Source: Halorubellus sp034808145 (GTDB lineage: Archaea > Halobacteriota > Halobacteria > Halobacteriales > Natrialbaceae). From it: 64,000 bases of DNA. Shown here one piece after another: positions 43,973-52,778 of this stretch. Every line of letters begins with the position of its first letter. Within the stretch, counting starts at the first letter, position 1. The notes beneath the pieces are model-generated. The model worked only from the letters and a program-made list of their open reading frames with translations. It did not search any database and was not told the DNA's origin. The position numbers and the translations under genes are program-made. The stretch covers positions 1 to 64,000 of the forward strand of contig NZ_JAXHGM010000007.1 of the NCBI RefSeq assembly GCF_034808145.1. Direction: 5' to 3'.

Positions 43973-45799
43973 CTAGTTGTCCGGGTAGAGGTCGGCGGTC
44001 ACGCGGTCGCCGAGCGACGGCGGGTCGCCGCTGCAGTTCTCGAGGGCTTCGTACGTCGGGTGCGCCATCCCGCGGTCCCCGCTCAGGTTCATGTCGGGGA
44101 CGTCCACGCCCTCGTCGACGAAGTTCTCGTAGAGCTGTGCCGTCAACTCGACCGCGTTGCCGAGGACGTCGCTCGTCATCCGGTTCATGTGCGCGTCCAG
44201 GTCCGTGATGGAGCTCAGGTTCACCACCGCGCCACCGGCCTGATTGATCGATCCGTCGACGTAGTGACTCGGCGGCTCCGTGTGGTAACTGTCCGGTGCG
44301 CCCGTTCGCGTCTCCCGTTCTGGCGCCGTCGGCGGGTACAGGAGGTGTGCGACGTTCTCGAGTCCGTCCACGTCGGCGGTGTGCGCGAGTTCGGCTTTCC
44401 CCGTCTCGCTCAACGCCTGCACGGGCCACGGCCACGAGGTCGAGAGCGTCTTCCCTCGTGCGTCCGGTCGAGTCGGGTCGGTCATGTGCTGGACTTGCTT
44501 GCGGTCGAGGTGTTTGCTGAGCGGGAATCCGAACCCGAGGAGCGACGCGAGGAACTGGAACTTCTCCCAGGAGTCGTACAGCGCGTCGTAGATCTTCGAG
44601 AGGAGGAAGTGCAGTGCTTCGCTCGCGAGCGTCGTAATCCGACTGATCACCCAGTCGATGGCCGACAGCGCGAGCGCGAGCCCGCTCAGCACGGCTTCGG
44701 CGAGTTCCTTCAGGAAGTTCCCCAGACCGTTCAGGACGTTCCCGATGCCGCCGCCACCGCCGCCGCCACCGCCACCGCCACCGCTCCCGTCGAAGACGTC
44801 CGATACCTGGTCTTTGAAGTTCTCCCAGGCGTCCTTCGTCGGGTTCGACGGCGGTTCGTACCGCGGGATCTCCACGTCGAGTGCGGACGTCTCCGTCGAC
44901 TTCCGGAAGTACCGGTACCAGTTCCGGTACGACGAGTCGATCTCGACCGGTGACAGCGTCCCGTACTGCGAGCCGTACACGGTGTCGGTTGCGGACGAGA
45001 ACGCGTTCGCGATGTTGTCGGGGAGGTGCGGACTCCCGTTCTTCGTGAACTTCTGGTTCTCGTGGATGCCGCTACGCACCAGCTCCTCGCCGTGGTACGC
45101 TTTGTGCGCCCAGGTGTCTTGGAACTTCTCGACCGTGTTGTGTCGCTGGGCGTGGGTGCGGTAGGGGCCGCGAACGATCATGTTCACGTAGGAATGCCCG
45201 ACGACGTCGGCGGCGAAGTGCGAGAGGTACCCGATGGCGTACGCACGAACCTGGTCGTCGGTCTGCCCTTCCTCGAGGAGTCGCGACGCGAACTGACCGG
45301 TCTGTCGATAGTGAAGGGTGTCGAACCACCACCAGCCGTCCTTGTCGTCGAGACAGTTCTGGACCGGGCTGTCGTAGAAGCTGAAGACGTCTATCGCGTC
45401 GAGCAACTGCGTCTTGATGAATCCCTTGACGTTCGCGGTCAGCGCACCGACGACGCTCGATAGCATCGTCGCCATGTCCTTGATATCGCTGAGCGTGTGC
45501 GAGCTCGCGACGGCATCGTCGGCGAACTCTTGGACGTCTTCGATAATCGGGAACGCGTCGAGGAGCGTCTGTTTGAACTCCGCGATGGTGTCGGCGACGT
45601 CCACCATCGTCTGGACGATGTTCTTGTTGACGACCGGGAAGTCGCTGAGGTTGAAGAACAGGAAGTCCGGGCCCTGCGACCCGAACGTTAACGCCGTCTG
45701 GTTGTTCTCGATGACTGACGCGGCTGTGCCGTGCTGCCGGCTTCGAAACTCGTCCGCGAGGTGCTCGCTGACGATGTTGTGTACAGCTGGCCCTGGCAT
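43973..45799 (-). CDS. Zinc-dependent phospholipase C-like protein with Gly-rich hinge
   Basis: The 608-aa protein starts MPGPAVHNIVSEHLADEF and contains TFGSQGPDFLFFN and YAIGYLSHFAADVVGHSYVN. These are hallmarks of the Zn_dep_PLPC family, with histidines and acidic residues placed for a trinuclear zinc site. A run of 12 glycines (near 44747-44788) separates the N-terminal part from a helical, partly hydrophobic C-terminal half (AVLSGLALALSAIDWVIS). No signal peptide is seen. ATG 45799 is preferred over GTG 45841. The likely chemistry is phosphoester hydrolysis, substrate unknown. It leads a three-gene operon. Confidence 0.82.
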   Translation of the reverse strand: MPGPAVHNIVSEHLADEFRSRQHGTAASVIENNQTALTFGSQGPDFLFFNLSDFPVVNKNIVQTMVDVADTIAEFKQTLLDAFPIIEDVQEFADDAVASSHTLSDIKDMATMLSSVVGALTANVKGFIKTQLLDAIDVFSFYDSPVQNCLDDKDGWWWFDTLHYRQTGQFASRLLEEGQTDDQVRAYAIGYLSHFAADVVGHSYVNMIVRGPYRTHAQRHNTVEKFQDTWAHKAYHGEELVRSGIHENQKFTKNGSPHLPDNIANAFSSATDTVYGSQYGTLSPVEIDSSYRNWYRYFRKSTETSALDVEIPRYEPPSNPTKDAWENFKDQVSDVFDGSGGGGGGGGGGGGIGNVLNGLGNFLKELAEAVLSGLALALSAIDWVISRITTLASEALHFLLSKIYDALYDSWEKFQFLASLLGFGFPLSKHLDRKQVQHMTDPTRPDARGKTLSTSWPWPVQALSETGKAELAHTADVDGLENVAHLLYPPTAPERETRTGAPDSYHTEPPSHYVDGSINQAGGAVVNLSSITDLDAHMNRMTSDVLGNAVELTAQLYENFVDEGVDVPDMNLSGDRGMAHPTYEALENCSGDPPSLGDRVTADLYPDN

Positions 45800-45971
45800 G
45801 TTAACATCCACCACAAACGGCGCATACTTAAAGTTACGCACAATTAGAGGTCCGAAACTCGACTTCGGGCTGTCGACCCGAAGAAAATACGACCGGATAC
45901 CGGCTCGTCTCGAGGAGACGACGGCGGCGTCCCCGAACCGCGGCTGCGGACGACAGCGTCTCGGGAGCGTC

Positions 45972-46754
45972 TTACCCGACGACGCCGACGCGTTCGGCGG
46001 AGTACCCGAACAGCTCGTCGTAGCCGTGCGCGGACATCAATACCGGATAGAACTCGGTGTCGGCGACGTGCGCGCGGTCGTCGACGCTCGCGAACGTCGT
46101 CCCCGGGTCCACGCGCGAGAAGTTCTCGACGTGCACCTCGTGGGTCGACCCGGGTTCCTTCGGGACGCGCTCGAACAACCGGAACACGGGGACCTCTCGG
46201 GACTGCGTGTGCCCAGGGATGACGCCCTGGGCTTTCAGGAACGCGCGGACGATGTCGTACGCGTTCTCCGCCGCGCCCGTCGACCCCTGGTAGCCGCACT
46301 CGACCTCGACGCACTCGGGGGCCGAGGCGAAGATGCGGCCCTCGACGAAGTTCGCGCTGTCGACGAGCGCCGCCACCGGGAGCCGCGGGACGACCGCTCG
46401 CGCGAAGTCGTGGACGCCGTCCGCGACCGCGAACGGCTCCGCGGTCGACTGCGTCGAGTGCAGCGCGAGCACGCGACAGCCTTCGAGTTCCTCGCCGAGC
46501 CGGTACGCGAGCCGCGCCTCGTGCGTCTCGGCCTCGGGCGCCCCCGGGAACGCGCGGTTCATGTCCTCGTCGAGGTACCGGACGCCGGCGTCGAGCGCGC
46601 GCTCGTTCGCCACGACGAGCTTCGCCGGTCGTTCGACCGGCGGACTCGTCGCGAGCAGTCGCTCGACGGCGTGCACGCCACAGGGCTCGTCCCCGTGGAT
46701 GGCCGCCACGACCGCAACCTCCGGTTCCCCGTCCCCGAGCGTCTCGACGCGCAT
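45972..46754 (-). CDS. Succinylglutamate desuccinylase/aspartoacylase-family hydrolase
   Basis: The 260-aa protein is a zinc carboxypeptidase-like amidohydrolase. The HGDEPCG motif gives the first His and the Glu ligand, LDEDMNRAFPG the substrate-binding Asn-Arg, and LALHSTQST the second His. The catalytic glutamate is probably in CVEVECGYQG. Enzymes of this family remove acyl groups from N-acyl amino acids. The substrate is not clear, but haloarchaeal members are common. ATG 46754 fits the start of the fold (MRVETLGDGEPEVAVVAAIH). Confidence 0.88.
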   Translation of the reverse strand: MRVETLGDGEPEVAVVAAIHGDEPCGVHAVERLLATSPPVERPAKLVVANERALDAGVRYLDEDMNRAFPGAPEAETHEARLAYRLGEELEGCRVLALHSTQSTAEPFAVADGVHDFARAVVPRLPVAALVDSANFVEGRIFASAPECVEVECGYQGSTGAAENAYDIVRAFLKAQGVIPGHTQSREVPVFRLFERVPKEPGSTHEVHVENFSRVDPGTTFASVDDRAHVADTEFYPVLMSAHGYDELFGYSAERVGVVG

Positions 46755-46882
46755 CGTTCGTCCTACGCCAGTACTCGCTCCCCGAAAAACAGTGCGGTCG
46801 ACGACGCGTCACGCCACCACCGTCGACCGCGCGCGCCGCCGGAACCGGCAGGCCCTTACTCCGCGACGCCCAGGCCTCGGTC

Positions 46883-47227
46883 GTGCAGGAGGACGCCGCC
46901 GCTGGAGACGCCGACGACGCTTCCGACGCCGCCGACGCCACTGACGCTGCCGACGCCACCGACCGGTCGAGCGCGGACGCCGAAGATACGGCGGAAGCGG
47001 GCGCAGACGCCGAGAGCGAGTCGGTCGAGGGCGTCGACACCGAGCACGTGATGAACCTCACGTTCGTGCTGACGCTGCTGTTCGGCGTCCCGACCGTCGT
47101 CGTGCTCTCGCTGTTCGTGCCCCTCGACGGCTGGGACGAGATCATCTCGTTCGTCGTGCGCACCGGCGCAGCGATCTGGTTACTCACCGCCGTCACGCTG
47201 TACGTCCGCGAACGCCGCCGGGCCTGA
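46883..47227 (+). CDS. Small two-helix membrane protein (DUF5822-like)
   Basis: From GTG 46883 the 114-aa protein has an Asp/Ala-rich repetitive N-terminus of about 50 residues. Two transmembrane helices follow (NLTFVLTLLFGVPTVVVLSL and VVRTGAAIWLLTAVTLYV) and a short basic tail. The C-terminal part matches the haloarchaeal family I recall as DUF5822, of unknown role. The N-terminus varies through ADATDAA-type repeats encoded by GACGCC-like units. A shorter start at ATG 47051 would keep only the membrane part. Confidence 0.7.
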   Translation: MQEDAAAGDADDASDAADATDAADATDRSSADAEDTAEAGADAESESVEGVDTEHVMNLTFVLTLLFGVPTVVVLSLFVPLDGWDEIISFVVRTGAAIWLLTAVTLYVRERRRA

Positions 47228-47262
47228 CCGACGCCGCACAGGACTCGCTGAACGGCAGTCCG

Positions 47263-48342
47263 TCAGCGGCCGTCTTCGTCGGACGCTCGCCGATCGAGCG
47301 GGTCCTCGAGTTCGCCCATCACGGCCTCGAGCGCGTCGGTCGCCGTGAGCAGCCCGACGACCTCGCCGTCCTCGAGGACGAGCGCGAGCTCCTGGTCCTC
47401 GGCCTGGAACTGATCGAACGCGTCGCTGACGGTCGTGTCCGCGGCGAGCGTCGTCGGCGGTGCGGCGAGGTCCGCGAACGACCGGTCGCCGGCCTTGAGC
47501 GCCTCGAACTCGTCGATGATGGAGGGCGAGTAGACGACGCCGCGGAAGTCGGCGAGGTCGTCGCCGACGAGCGGGAAGCGCGTGTGAGGCGTGTCCCGGA
47601 TGCGTTCGAGGTTCTCCTCGACGGAGTCGCTCGTCGAGAGCGCGATCACGTCGCTCGCGTCCACCATGACGTCCCTGATGGGAAGTGAACCGACCTGGAT
47701 GGCGTTCAGGACCTCGTCGCGGCGTTCCTCGGCGAGTTCGCCCTCTTCGAGCAGCGAGTGGACGCGGTTCCGGAGTTGCGCGCGGGACTCGATGACGTCC
47801 TCCTCGGTCTCCAGCCACGCCCCCGTCATCTCGACGCCGAACAGGCGGAGCGTCATCTTCGCGACCCAGTCGCCGAGCGTGATGAGCGGCGAGATGAGGA
47901 CGTAGAACCAGTGCAGTGGGGCGGCGCCGTACCGGCACACGAACCGGGAGCGCTCGACGCCGAGGTACGTCGGCGTCTGCTCGCCGTGCGTGAGGTGGAC
48001 GAGGTTGATGATGAAGTACGCGATGATGGCGCCGGCGCCGACGGTCGCGAGCGTCGAGCCCTCCGGGAACAGCGGCTCGAACAGCGCGGCGAGCGCTGGT
48101 TCGGCGACGATACCGACCGCGATGCTGGAGGCGGTGATGCCGACCTGGCACGTCGTCAGGTACAGTTCGAGCTCCTGGGTCATCTCCCAGGCGCGTTCGA
48201 GTCTGGCGTCACCGTCGACGAACTCGTCCTCGGTGAACTGGCGCGCTCGCGTCAGCGCGAACTCGATGGCGACGAAGAAACCGTTCGCGAGGATGAGCAG
48301 GACGCCTGCGACGAGACGCAACGCTATCTCAGGTGGGTTCAT
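47263..48342 (-). CDS. CNNM/hemolysin-type membrane protein with CBS domains
   Basis: The 359-aa protein has an N-terminal DUF21 (CNNM) domain of three to four helices. These include LRLVAGVLLILANGFFVAIE, ITASSIAVGIVAEPALAALF and the family's GEQTPTYLGVERS. Two CBS domains follow (VMVDASDVIALSTSDSVEEN and DTTVSDAFDQFQAEDQELAL). CNNM/CorC-like proteins handle Mg2+ or Na+ transport, with the CBS pair sensing nucleotides. ATG 48342 is preferred over TTG 48393 because the TATA box at 48396-48405 lies too close to the latter. It is divergent from the Lrp gene. Confidence 0.87.
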   Translation of the reverse strand: MNPPEIALRLVAGVLLILANGFFVAIEFALTRARQFTEDEFVDGDARLERAWEMTQELELYLTTCQVGITASSIAVGIVAEPALAALFEPLFPEGSTLATVGAGAIIAYFIINLVHLTHGEQTPTYLGVERSRFVCRYGAAPLHWFYVLISPLITLGDWVAKMTLRLFGVEMTGAWLETEEDVIESRAQLRNRVHSLLEEGELAEERRDEVLNAIQVGSLPIRDVMVDASDVIALSTSDSVEENLERIRDTPHTRFPLVGDDLADFRGVVYSPSIIDEFEALKAGDRSFADLAAPPTTLAADTTVSDAFDQFQAEDQELALVLEDGEVVGLLTATDALEAVMGELEDPLDRRASDEDGR

Positions 48343-48395
48343 GTTGGTCGCACCAGACGACTCGCCGCGCGAGCCATTAGAAAGCTCCGACAAAC

Positions 48396-48405
48396 TATTT
48401 AAATA
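48396..48405. promoter_or_regulatory. Palindromic TATA box shared by divergent CNNM and Lrp genes
   Basis: TATTTAAATA is a perfect palindrome, so it can position transcription in either direction. It lies 54 bp from the CNNM start and 98 bp from the Lrp start. If both use it, the Lrp product could regulate its own promoter and that of the transporter by binding nearby. Confidence 0.6.
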
Positions 48406-48502
48406 TGACTTTGTCGAAAGCGCGGAATACGTCGGTTAGATTGGCACCACGACAACAGCTCGTGGACAGAGTTATTCCGGTGGCGGAGTAACTCGCGGAG
48501 AG

Positions 48503-48994
48503 ATGGCCGTTCGAGAACTCGACGAACTGGACGAGGAGATACTCCATCGGCTGCAGGCGGCGGCCCGAGAGACGTCGTCGACGGACGTCGCGGCGTCGCT
48601 CGACGTGTCCGCGAGCACGGTCAGGAACCGCATCCAGCGGCTCGAAGCCGACGGCATCCTCCGCGGCTATCACGCGGACGTCGACTACGAGGCCGCGGGC
48701 TACCAGCTGTTCACGCTCATCGTCTGTACGGCACCGATACCCGAGCGCGAGGAACTCGCGGCGGCCGCGGCGGAGGTGCCGGGCGTGGTCGAGGTCCAGG
48801 AGGTGATGAAGGGCGAGTCGAACGTCCGCGTTCGCGCGGTGGGCGAGGACGGCGACGACCTGACGCGCATCGGCGAGGACCTGGACGAACTGGGGCTGCA
48901 CGTCTCCGACGAGGACCTGATACGCGCCACCCACCGGAGCCCCTACGCCGGGTTCGACGCCGACGTAGAAGCCGACGCGGACGCCGACGAGTGA
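48503..48994 (+). CDS. Lrp/AsnC-family transcriptional regulator
   Basis: The 163-aa protein has an N-terminal winged helix (LDELDEEILHRLQAAARETS and VAASLDVSASTVRNRIQRLE). A RAM-like sensing domain follows (ADVDYEAAGYQLFTLIVCTA, VVEVQEVMKGESNVRVRAVG). The tail is acidic and alanine-rich. Family members bind amino acids or act as feast-famine regulators. ATG 48503 follows GGAGAG. Its divergent neighbour encodes a transporter, which is a likely target. Confidence 0.9.
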   Translation: MAVRELDELDEEILHRLQAAARETSSTDVAASLDVSASTVRNRIQRLEADGILRGYHADVDYEAAGYQLFTLIVCTAPIPEREELAAAAAEVPGVVEVQEVMKGESNVRVRAVGEDGDDLTRIGEDLDELGLHVSDEDLIRATHRSPYAGFDADVEADADADE

Positions 48995-49023
48995 CCGCTC
49001 CTCGGACGCGGTCGTCGACGACG

Positions 49024-49569
49024 TCAGCGGTCGGCGGCGTGGAGGTCGTCGGCCCACGCGAACGCGGTGCCGGCGGCGTCGGCGGTCTCGGCGTCGCGTT
49101 CGCTGTCGCCGACGAACACGACGTCGTCGGGAGCGAGCGCGAGTCGGTCGACGGTCGCGAGCAACGGCTCGGGGTGGGGTTTGTGGTTCGCGACGGTGTC
49201 GCGGCCGACGACGGCGTCGACGTGGTCGGCGACGTCGTGGACGTCGAGCGCGACGTACGCTGCGGCCTCGCAGTTGAGCGTGCAGACGCCGACCGGGCGC
49301 GTCTCCGGGGCGAGCGCGTCCGCGAGCGGGAGGCGCGTCGAGGTGCGCGCGCCGTCGCGTTCGTGCCGCGAGATGACGGTCTCGACGGCCTCCCCGAGGC
49401 CGTTCGCGTCCGCGTCGGCCATGAGCGCCCAGAGGTCTCTGCTCTCGGGGTCGACGCCGGCGTCGCGGTACGCGGCCGCGGCGTCCGTCCGAACGGCGTC
49501 CCACGCGACCTCGAGGCGGACGAGGGTTCCGTCGAGGTCGTACACGACGCCCGCGTAGTCTTCGAGCAC
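49024..49569 (-). CDS. HAD-superfamily hydrolase
   Basis: From GTG 49569 the 181-aa protein starts MLEDYAGVVYDLDGTLVRLE, the first HAD motif (DxDGT). VGVCTLNCEAAAYVALDV, which carries the second motif region, KPHPEPLLATVD for the lysine, and VFVGDSERDAETA for the last aspartates complete the set. These enzymes hydrolyse phosphoesters such as phosphoglycolate; the substrate cannot be read here. A GTG at 49623 would add 18 residues. The opposite direction carries trmB. Confidence 0.85.
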   Translation of the reverse strand: MLEDYAGVVYDLDGTLVRLEVAWDAVRTDAAAAYRDAGVDPESRDLWALMADADANGLGEAVETVISRHERDGARTSTRLPLADALAPETRPVGVCTLNCEAAAYVALDVHDVADHVDAVVGRDTVANHKPHPEPLLATVDRLALAPDDVVFVGDSERDAETADAAGTAFAWADDLHAADR

Positions 49570-49694
49570 GCTCGGCCGTAGGTCGGCGCGGCTGTTACCG
49601 GTGTCGGTGCGCGCGACGGTCACGCCACCGGCGTGTCGGCGGGGTCGACGCGGACCAGCCGACGTGGAACGTACCGACTTCCGAAATCGGGTGC

Positions 49695-49710
49695 TACTCG
49701 GATTTCAGTA
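49695..49710 (+). promoter_or_regulatory. Candidate TrmB binding site upstream of trmB
   Basis: TACTCGGATTTCAGTA has the form TACT-N7-CAGTA. The published Halobacterium TrmB consensus, as I recall it, is TACT-N7/8-GAGTA, so one base differs. It ends 33 bp before ATG 49744. That position would let TrmB regulate its own promoter. Confidence 0.5.
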
Positions 49711-49743
49711 AATGGTTTAATGCAGGAGTCCGTCTACCGTGAT

Positions 49744-50808
49744 ATGCCAAGCGACGACCTCCGCAACACGATAGAGCGCGTGGGGGACCGGTTCAATCTC
49801 GGTGAGTACGAGATCGACGCGTACCTCACCGTCCTCGAACACGGCCAGCTCACCGCGAGCGAGATCGCGGACCGGACCGAGATTCCGCAGCCGCGCGTGT
49901 ACGACACCGTCCGGTCGCTCTCGGACCGCGGGCTCGTCGAACTCCGCGAGTCCCGCCCGATGAAGATCATCGCGGTCGACCCCGACGACGCGTTCGCGGA
50001 CGTCACGTCGTCGCTCGACGAGATGATCGACGAACTCGAAGCGCGCTACACGGCGCCCGCTCGCGACACCGAAGCCGTCTCGCTCGTGAAGTCCCGGTCG
50101 ACGATACTGCGATACCTCGAGGAGGTCATCGACGCCGCGGACTACGAGCTCGCGCTCTCCCTGACGCCCGACCTCCTCGAGCGCTTCTCGGACCTCCTCA
50201 AGCAGCGGAACCACGAGGGCGTCAGCATCGAGCTCCTCGTCACGCCCGCCGCGGGCGCGCCCGACCCCGACGAGTTCGACTACGCGGAGGTCGCGACGAC
50301 CGCGCGCGCTCGCCGCGGCATCACGACGCCCGTCATCGCGGTCGCCGACGGCGAGTACTCCATCTACGCGACCCAGGACGCGCTGCGCGACGACCAGGAC
50401 CGCTACGGCGTCATCTTCAACCGGTCCGCGCTCGGGTTCCTCGTCTCCGGGTTCTTCGGCACCGTCCTCTGGACGACCGCCGAGGAGCTGTACGCCGACG
50501 GCGAGAACCGGCCGTACCCGCGTCGGTACGCGAGCATCCGTCGGTGCGTGAAGGACGTCGTCGCCGAGGGCGGCGAGTTCTACGCGACCATCGACGGCCG
50601 CGATGTCGAGACCGGGACGCCTCGCGTCGTCAGCGGGAAGGTCGCGGACGTCGCGTTCGAGACGACCGAGGAGGTCGCGACGCTCACGCTCACCGACGAG
50701 GACACCGACGACCGCGTGACCGTCGGCGGCCAGGTCGCGGCGTTCGAGGACGTCGAGGCGCACGAGATTCGCATCGGGCGGGACAGCCCACCGAAGCACC
50801 TGGACTGA
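49744..50808 (+). CDS. trmB: TrmB-family sugar-responsive transcriptional regulator
   Basis: The 354-aa protein has an N-terminal winged helix (YLTVLEHGQLTASEIADRTE, IPQPRVYDTVRSLSDRGLVE). A sugar-binding C-terminal domain follows, including LVKSRSTILRYLEEVIDAAD and FLVSGFFGTVLWTTAEELYA. It closely resembles TrmB of Halobacterium, which controls gluconeogenic and glycolytic genes. ATG 49744 (MPSDDLRNTIERVGDRFNLG) aligns with that start; ATG 49720 is possible. A TrmB-like operator lies upstream. A strong hairpin follows the stop. Confidence 0.9.
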   Translation: MPSDDLRNTIERVGDRFNLGEYEIDAYLTVLEHGQLTASEIADRTEIPQPRVYDTVRSLSDRGLVELRESRPMKIIAVDPDDAFADVTSSLDEMIDELEARYTAPARDTEAVSLVKSRSTILRYLEEVIDAADYELALSLTPDLLERFSDLLKQRNHEGVSIELLVTPAAGAPDPDEFDYAEVATTARARRGITTPVIAVADGEYSIYATQDALRDDQDRYGVIFNRSALGFLVSGFFGTVLWTTAEELYADGENRPYPRRYASIRRCVKDVVAEGGEFYATIDGRDVETGTPRVVSGKVADVAFETTEEVATLTLTDEDTDDRVTVGGQVAAFEDVEAHEIRIGRDSPPKHLD

Positions 50809-50826
50809 GCGACTGACGCTTCGAGC

Positions 50827-50852
50827 AGACGGCCGCTCCCTGGCGGCCGTCT
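50827..50852. terminator. Hairpin between convergent trmB and membrane-protein genes
   Basis: AGACGGCCGC at 50827-50836 and GCGGCCGTCT at 50843-50852 form a perfect 10-bp stem with a 6-nt loop. It lies 19 bp after the trmB stop and 44 bp before the end of the convergent gene. Archaeal termination does not need a hairpin, so an RNA 3'-end protection role is as likely. Confidence 0.55.
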
Positions 50853-50895
50853 CTGTGATGCTGGCAGGCGGCTGGTTCTGGTCTTGGTGTTGTGT

Positions 50896-51342
50896 TCAGC
50901 GGCCGGTGAGGCGGGCGCGGAGGCGTGGGAGGACGGGGCCGGTGGCGATGCGGTACCCGAGGGCGAGGGGGGCGACGGCGAGCGCGAGGAACGCGAGGAA
51001 GAGGAGGAGGTCGGTGGTGGTGAGGAGGTGCGCGACCGGTGCGTCGGTGCCGATGAGGACGGGGAGTTCGTAGGCGACGGGGACGAGCGCGAGGAGTGCG
51101 GCGAGCGCGTAGCACGCGGTGGCGGCGACGGCGCGGCGCGTGGGGCGCGTGTAGAGGAGACCGGCGGTGGCGAGCGCCCCGACGGTGAACGCGGGGAGGC
51201 GGCCGACGAGGTCGGCGCTCAGCCACGCGGTCGCGGTGCCGAGGCCGACGGCGGCGGCGAGGACGAACGCGGTCGTGACCGCGTCGTGGCCGTCGCCGAC
51301 GGCGCGCGCGACGCGGTCGCGGAGCGCGGGCTCGGTCGCCAT
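50896..51342 (-). CDS. Four-helix membrane protein coupled to the beta-helix gene
   Basis: The 148-aa protein has four hydrophobic segments (ATEPALRDRV leader, then AVTTAFVLAAAVGLGTATAW, LPAFTVGALATAGLLYT, ACYALAALLALVPVAYEL and LLLFLAFLALAVAPLALGY). The tail is basic. I do not recognise the family. Its start shares a base with the stop of the beta-helix gene, so the two are translationally coupled. This suggests a membrane partner for the secreted protein. Confidence 0.75.
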   Translation of the reverse strand: MATEPALRDRVARAVGDGHDAVTTAFVLAAAVGLGTATAWLSADLVGRLPAFTVGALATAGLLYTRPTRRAVAATACYALAALLALVPVAYELPVLIGTDAPVAHLLTTTDLLLFLAFLALAVAPLALGYRIATGPVLPRLRARLTGR

Positions 51343-52664
51343 CAGGCCGCCCTCCGGTCCGCGCCGTCTCGGTCCCGCCGGACCGCCTCCCGCGGCGGGG
51401 TCGTCTCGGGGTCGGGCATCGATTCGAGCTCGTCGAACTGGGGCTCCGGCCCGGTCCGCCAGTCGCCGCGTGGCGCCTCCCCGCGGTCGAGTTGCGTGAA
51501 CTGCTCCAGGAGCACCATCGTCACCCACGGGTCGCCGCCGAGGACGTTCGAGCCGGACTGGAGACCCGCCGGCCGGGTCTTCCCGGCGGTGTTGTCCTCG
51601 AAGACGTTCCCGCCGTCCTCGGGTGCGCCGACGGCGAGGTCTGCGCGTCCGGACCCGGAGACGTCGTTGTCCCGGAAGACGTTCCCCGCAGGCGGGTAGA
51701 CGTTGTCGTCGACCATCGGGACGGCAGCGATTCCGAAGTTCGCGTGGTCGCGGACCGTGTTCCCGACGACCTCGTTGTTCCTCCCGCCGGCGACGTTGAT
51801 GCCGGTTCCGAAGGCGGCGTACCCGAACGACTCGTCGGGCGCGTCCGCGTTGTCGTTGCCCTCGACGAGGTTGTTCTCGATGCGCGCGCTGTCCTGTGGC
51901 GGGTCCGCCTCGCTATCCAGCGAGTTCGGGACGATACCGCCCATGTTCCGCCGGAACGTCGAGTCCTTCACTGTCAGGTACCCGCCGGCGTTCGTCCCCG
52001 AGTAGCCGATGGCGTTGTGCTCGCTCCGGACGTCCGCGATGATGGCGTGACAGGGCTTGCACTGGCCGATGTAGAACCCCGAGTCGGTGTGCCCGGACGC
52101 GTAGGAGTGCTCGTAGCGGCCGTGCTCGCTCGCGATGTTGTACACGCCGTACACCTGATTGTTGTACGCGGTGAGGTAGGACCCGCGCCAGCCCGACACC
52201 GACGACCAGAAGAACCCGTTCCGGACGTAGTGCCGCGCGGTCATGTTCTCGACGACGACGTCGTCGACGGTCGCGAGCACGCCGTCCTCGCGCTTGAACT
52301 CGCCGTCGAGCACGACGTCGTTCCGGCTGGTGCCGCGGATTGTCAGGCGCGGGGTGTCCGTGACCTCGACGGCCTCGCGGTACGTGCCGGGTCCGACGAG
52401 CACGAGGTCCTCGGGGTCGGCGGCGTTCACCGCGGCCTGGATGGTGTCGTACGCGTCGGGGACGCGACGGACGGTGTAGTCCTCGTACGCCCGTGGTTCG
52501 GGTCGCTCGGGCTGTGCGGCCGGAAGGTCGTCGCCGTCGTCCTGACTGGCGCTGCCGGCGAGCGCGTTCCCGACGACCGCGTCGGCCGCGACCGCGGCCG
52601 CGCCGAGGGCGCCCGCACCGCCGACCGCCCGGAGGACGTCGCGGCGCCGCGTCACGCCGACCAC
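51342..52664 (-). CDS. Secreted right-handed parallel beta-helix protein
   Basis: The 440-aa protein has a twin-arginine signal (TRRRDVLRAVGGAGALGAAA) and then a NosD-like parallel beta-helix. The entry motif YDTIQAAVNAADPEDLVLVG is followed by repeating coils such as RIENNLVEGNDN, NNEVVGNTVRDHANFG and GNVFRDNDVSGSG. These folds include carbohydrate-processing enzymes and the NosD copper-site factor. GQCKPCHAI holds a CxxC pair that could bind metal. The acidic, disordered tail is unusual. Next to it lie halocyanin and a p19-like metal protein. Confidence 0.85.
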   Translation of the reverse strand: MVGVTRRRDVLRAVGGAGALGAAAVAADAVVGNALAGSASQDDGDDLPAAQPERPEPRAYEDYTVRRVPDAYDTIQAAVNAADPEDLVLVGPGTYREAVEVTDTPRLTIRGTSRNDVVLDGEFKREDGVLATVDDVVVENMTARHYVRNGFFWSSVSGWRGSYLTAYNNQVYGVYNIASEHGRYEHSYASGHTDSGFYIGQCKPCHAIIADVRSEHNAIGYSGTNAGGYLTVKDSTFRRNMGGIVPNSLDSEADPPQDSARIENNLVEGNDNADAPDESFGYAAFGTGINVAGGRNNEVVGNTVRDHANFGIAAVPMVDDNVYPPAGNVFRDNDVSGSGRADLAVGAPEDGGNVFEDNTAGKTRPAGLQSGSNVLGGDPWVTMVLLEQFTQLDRGEAPRGDWRTGPEPQFDELESMPDPETTPPREAVRRDRDGADRRAA

Positions 52665-52778
52665 TCCCTGCTAAATGAGGACATGCCTCGTGGTTCGGCG
52701 GGCGCGTACCTAAAACTACCCGCGCGGTTCGAGCGAGCGGTCGGTCAGCGGACGCCGCCCGCCGCCACGAGCAATCGG

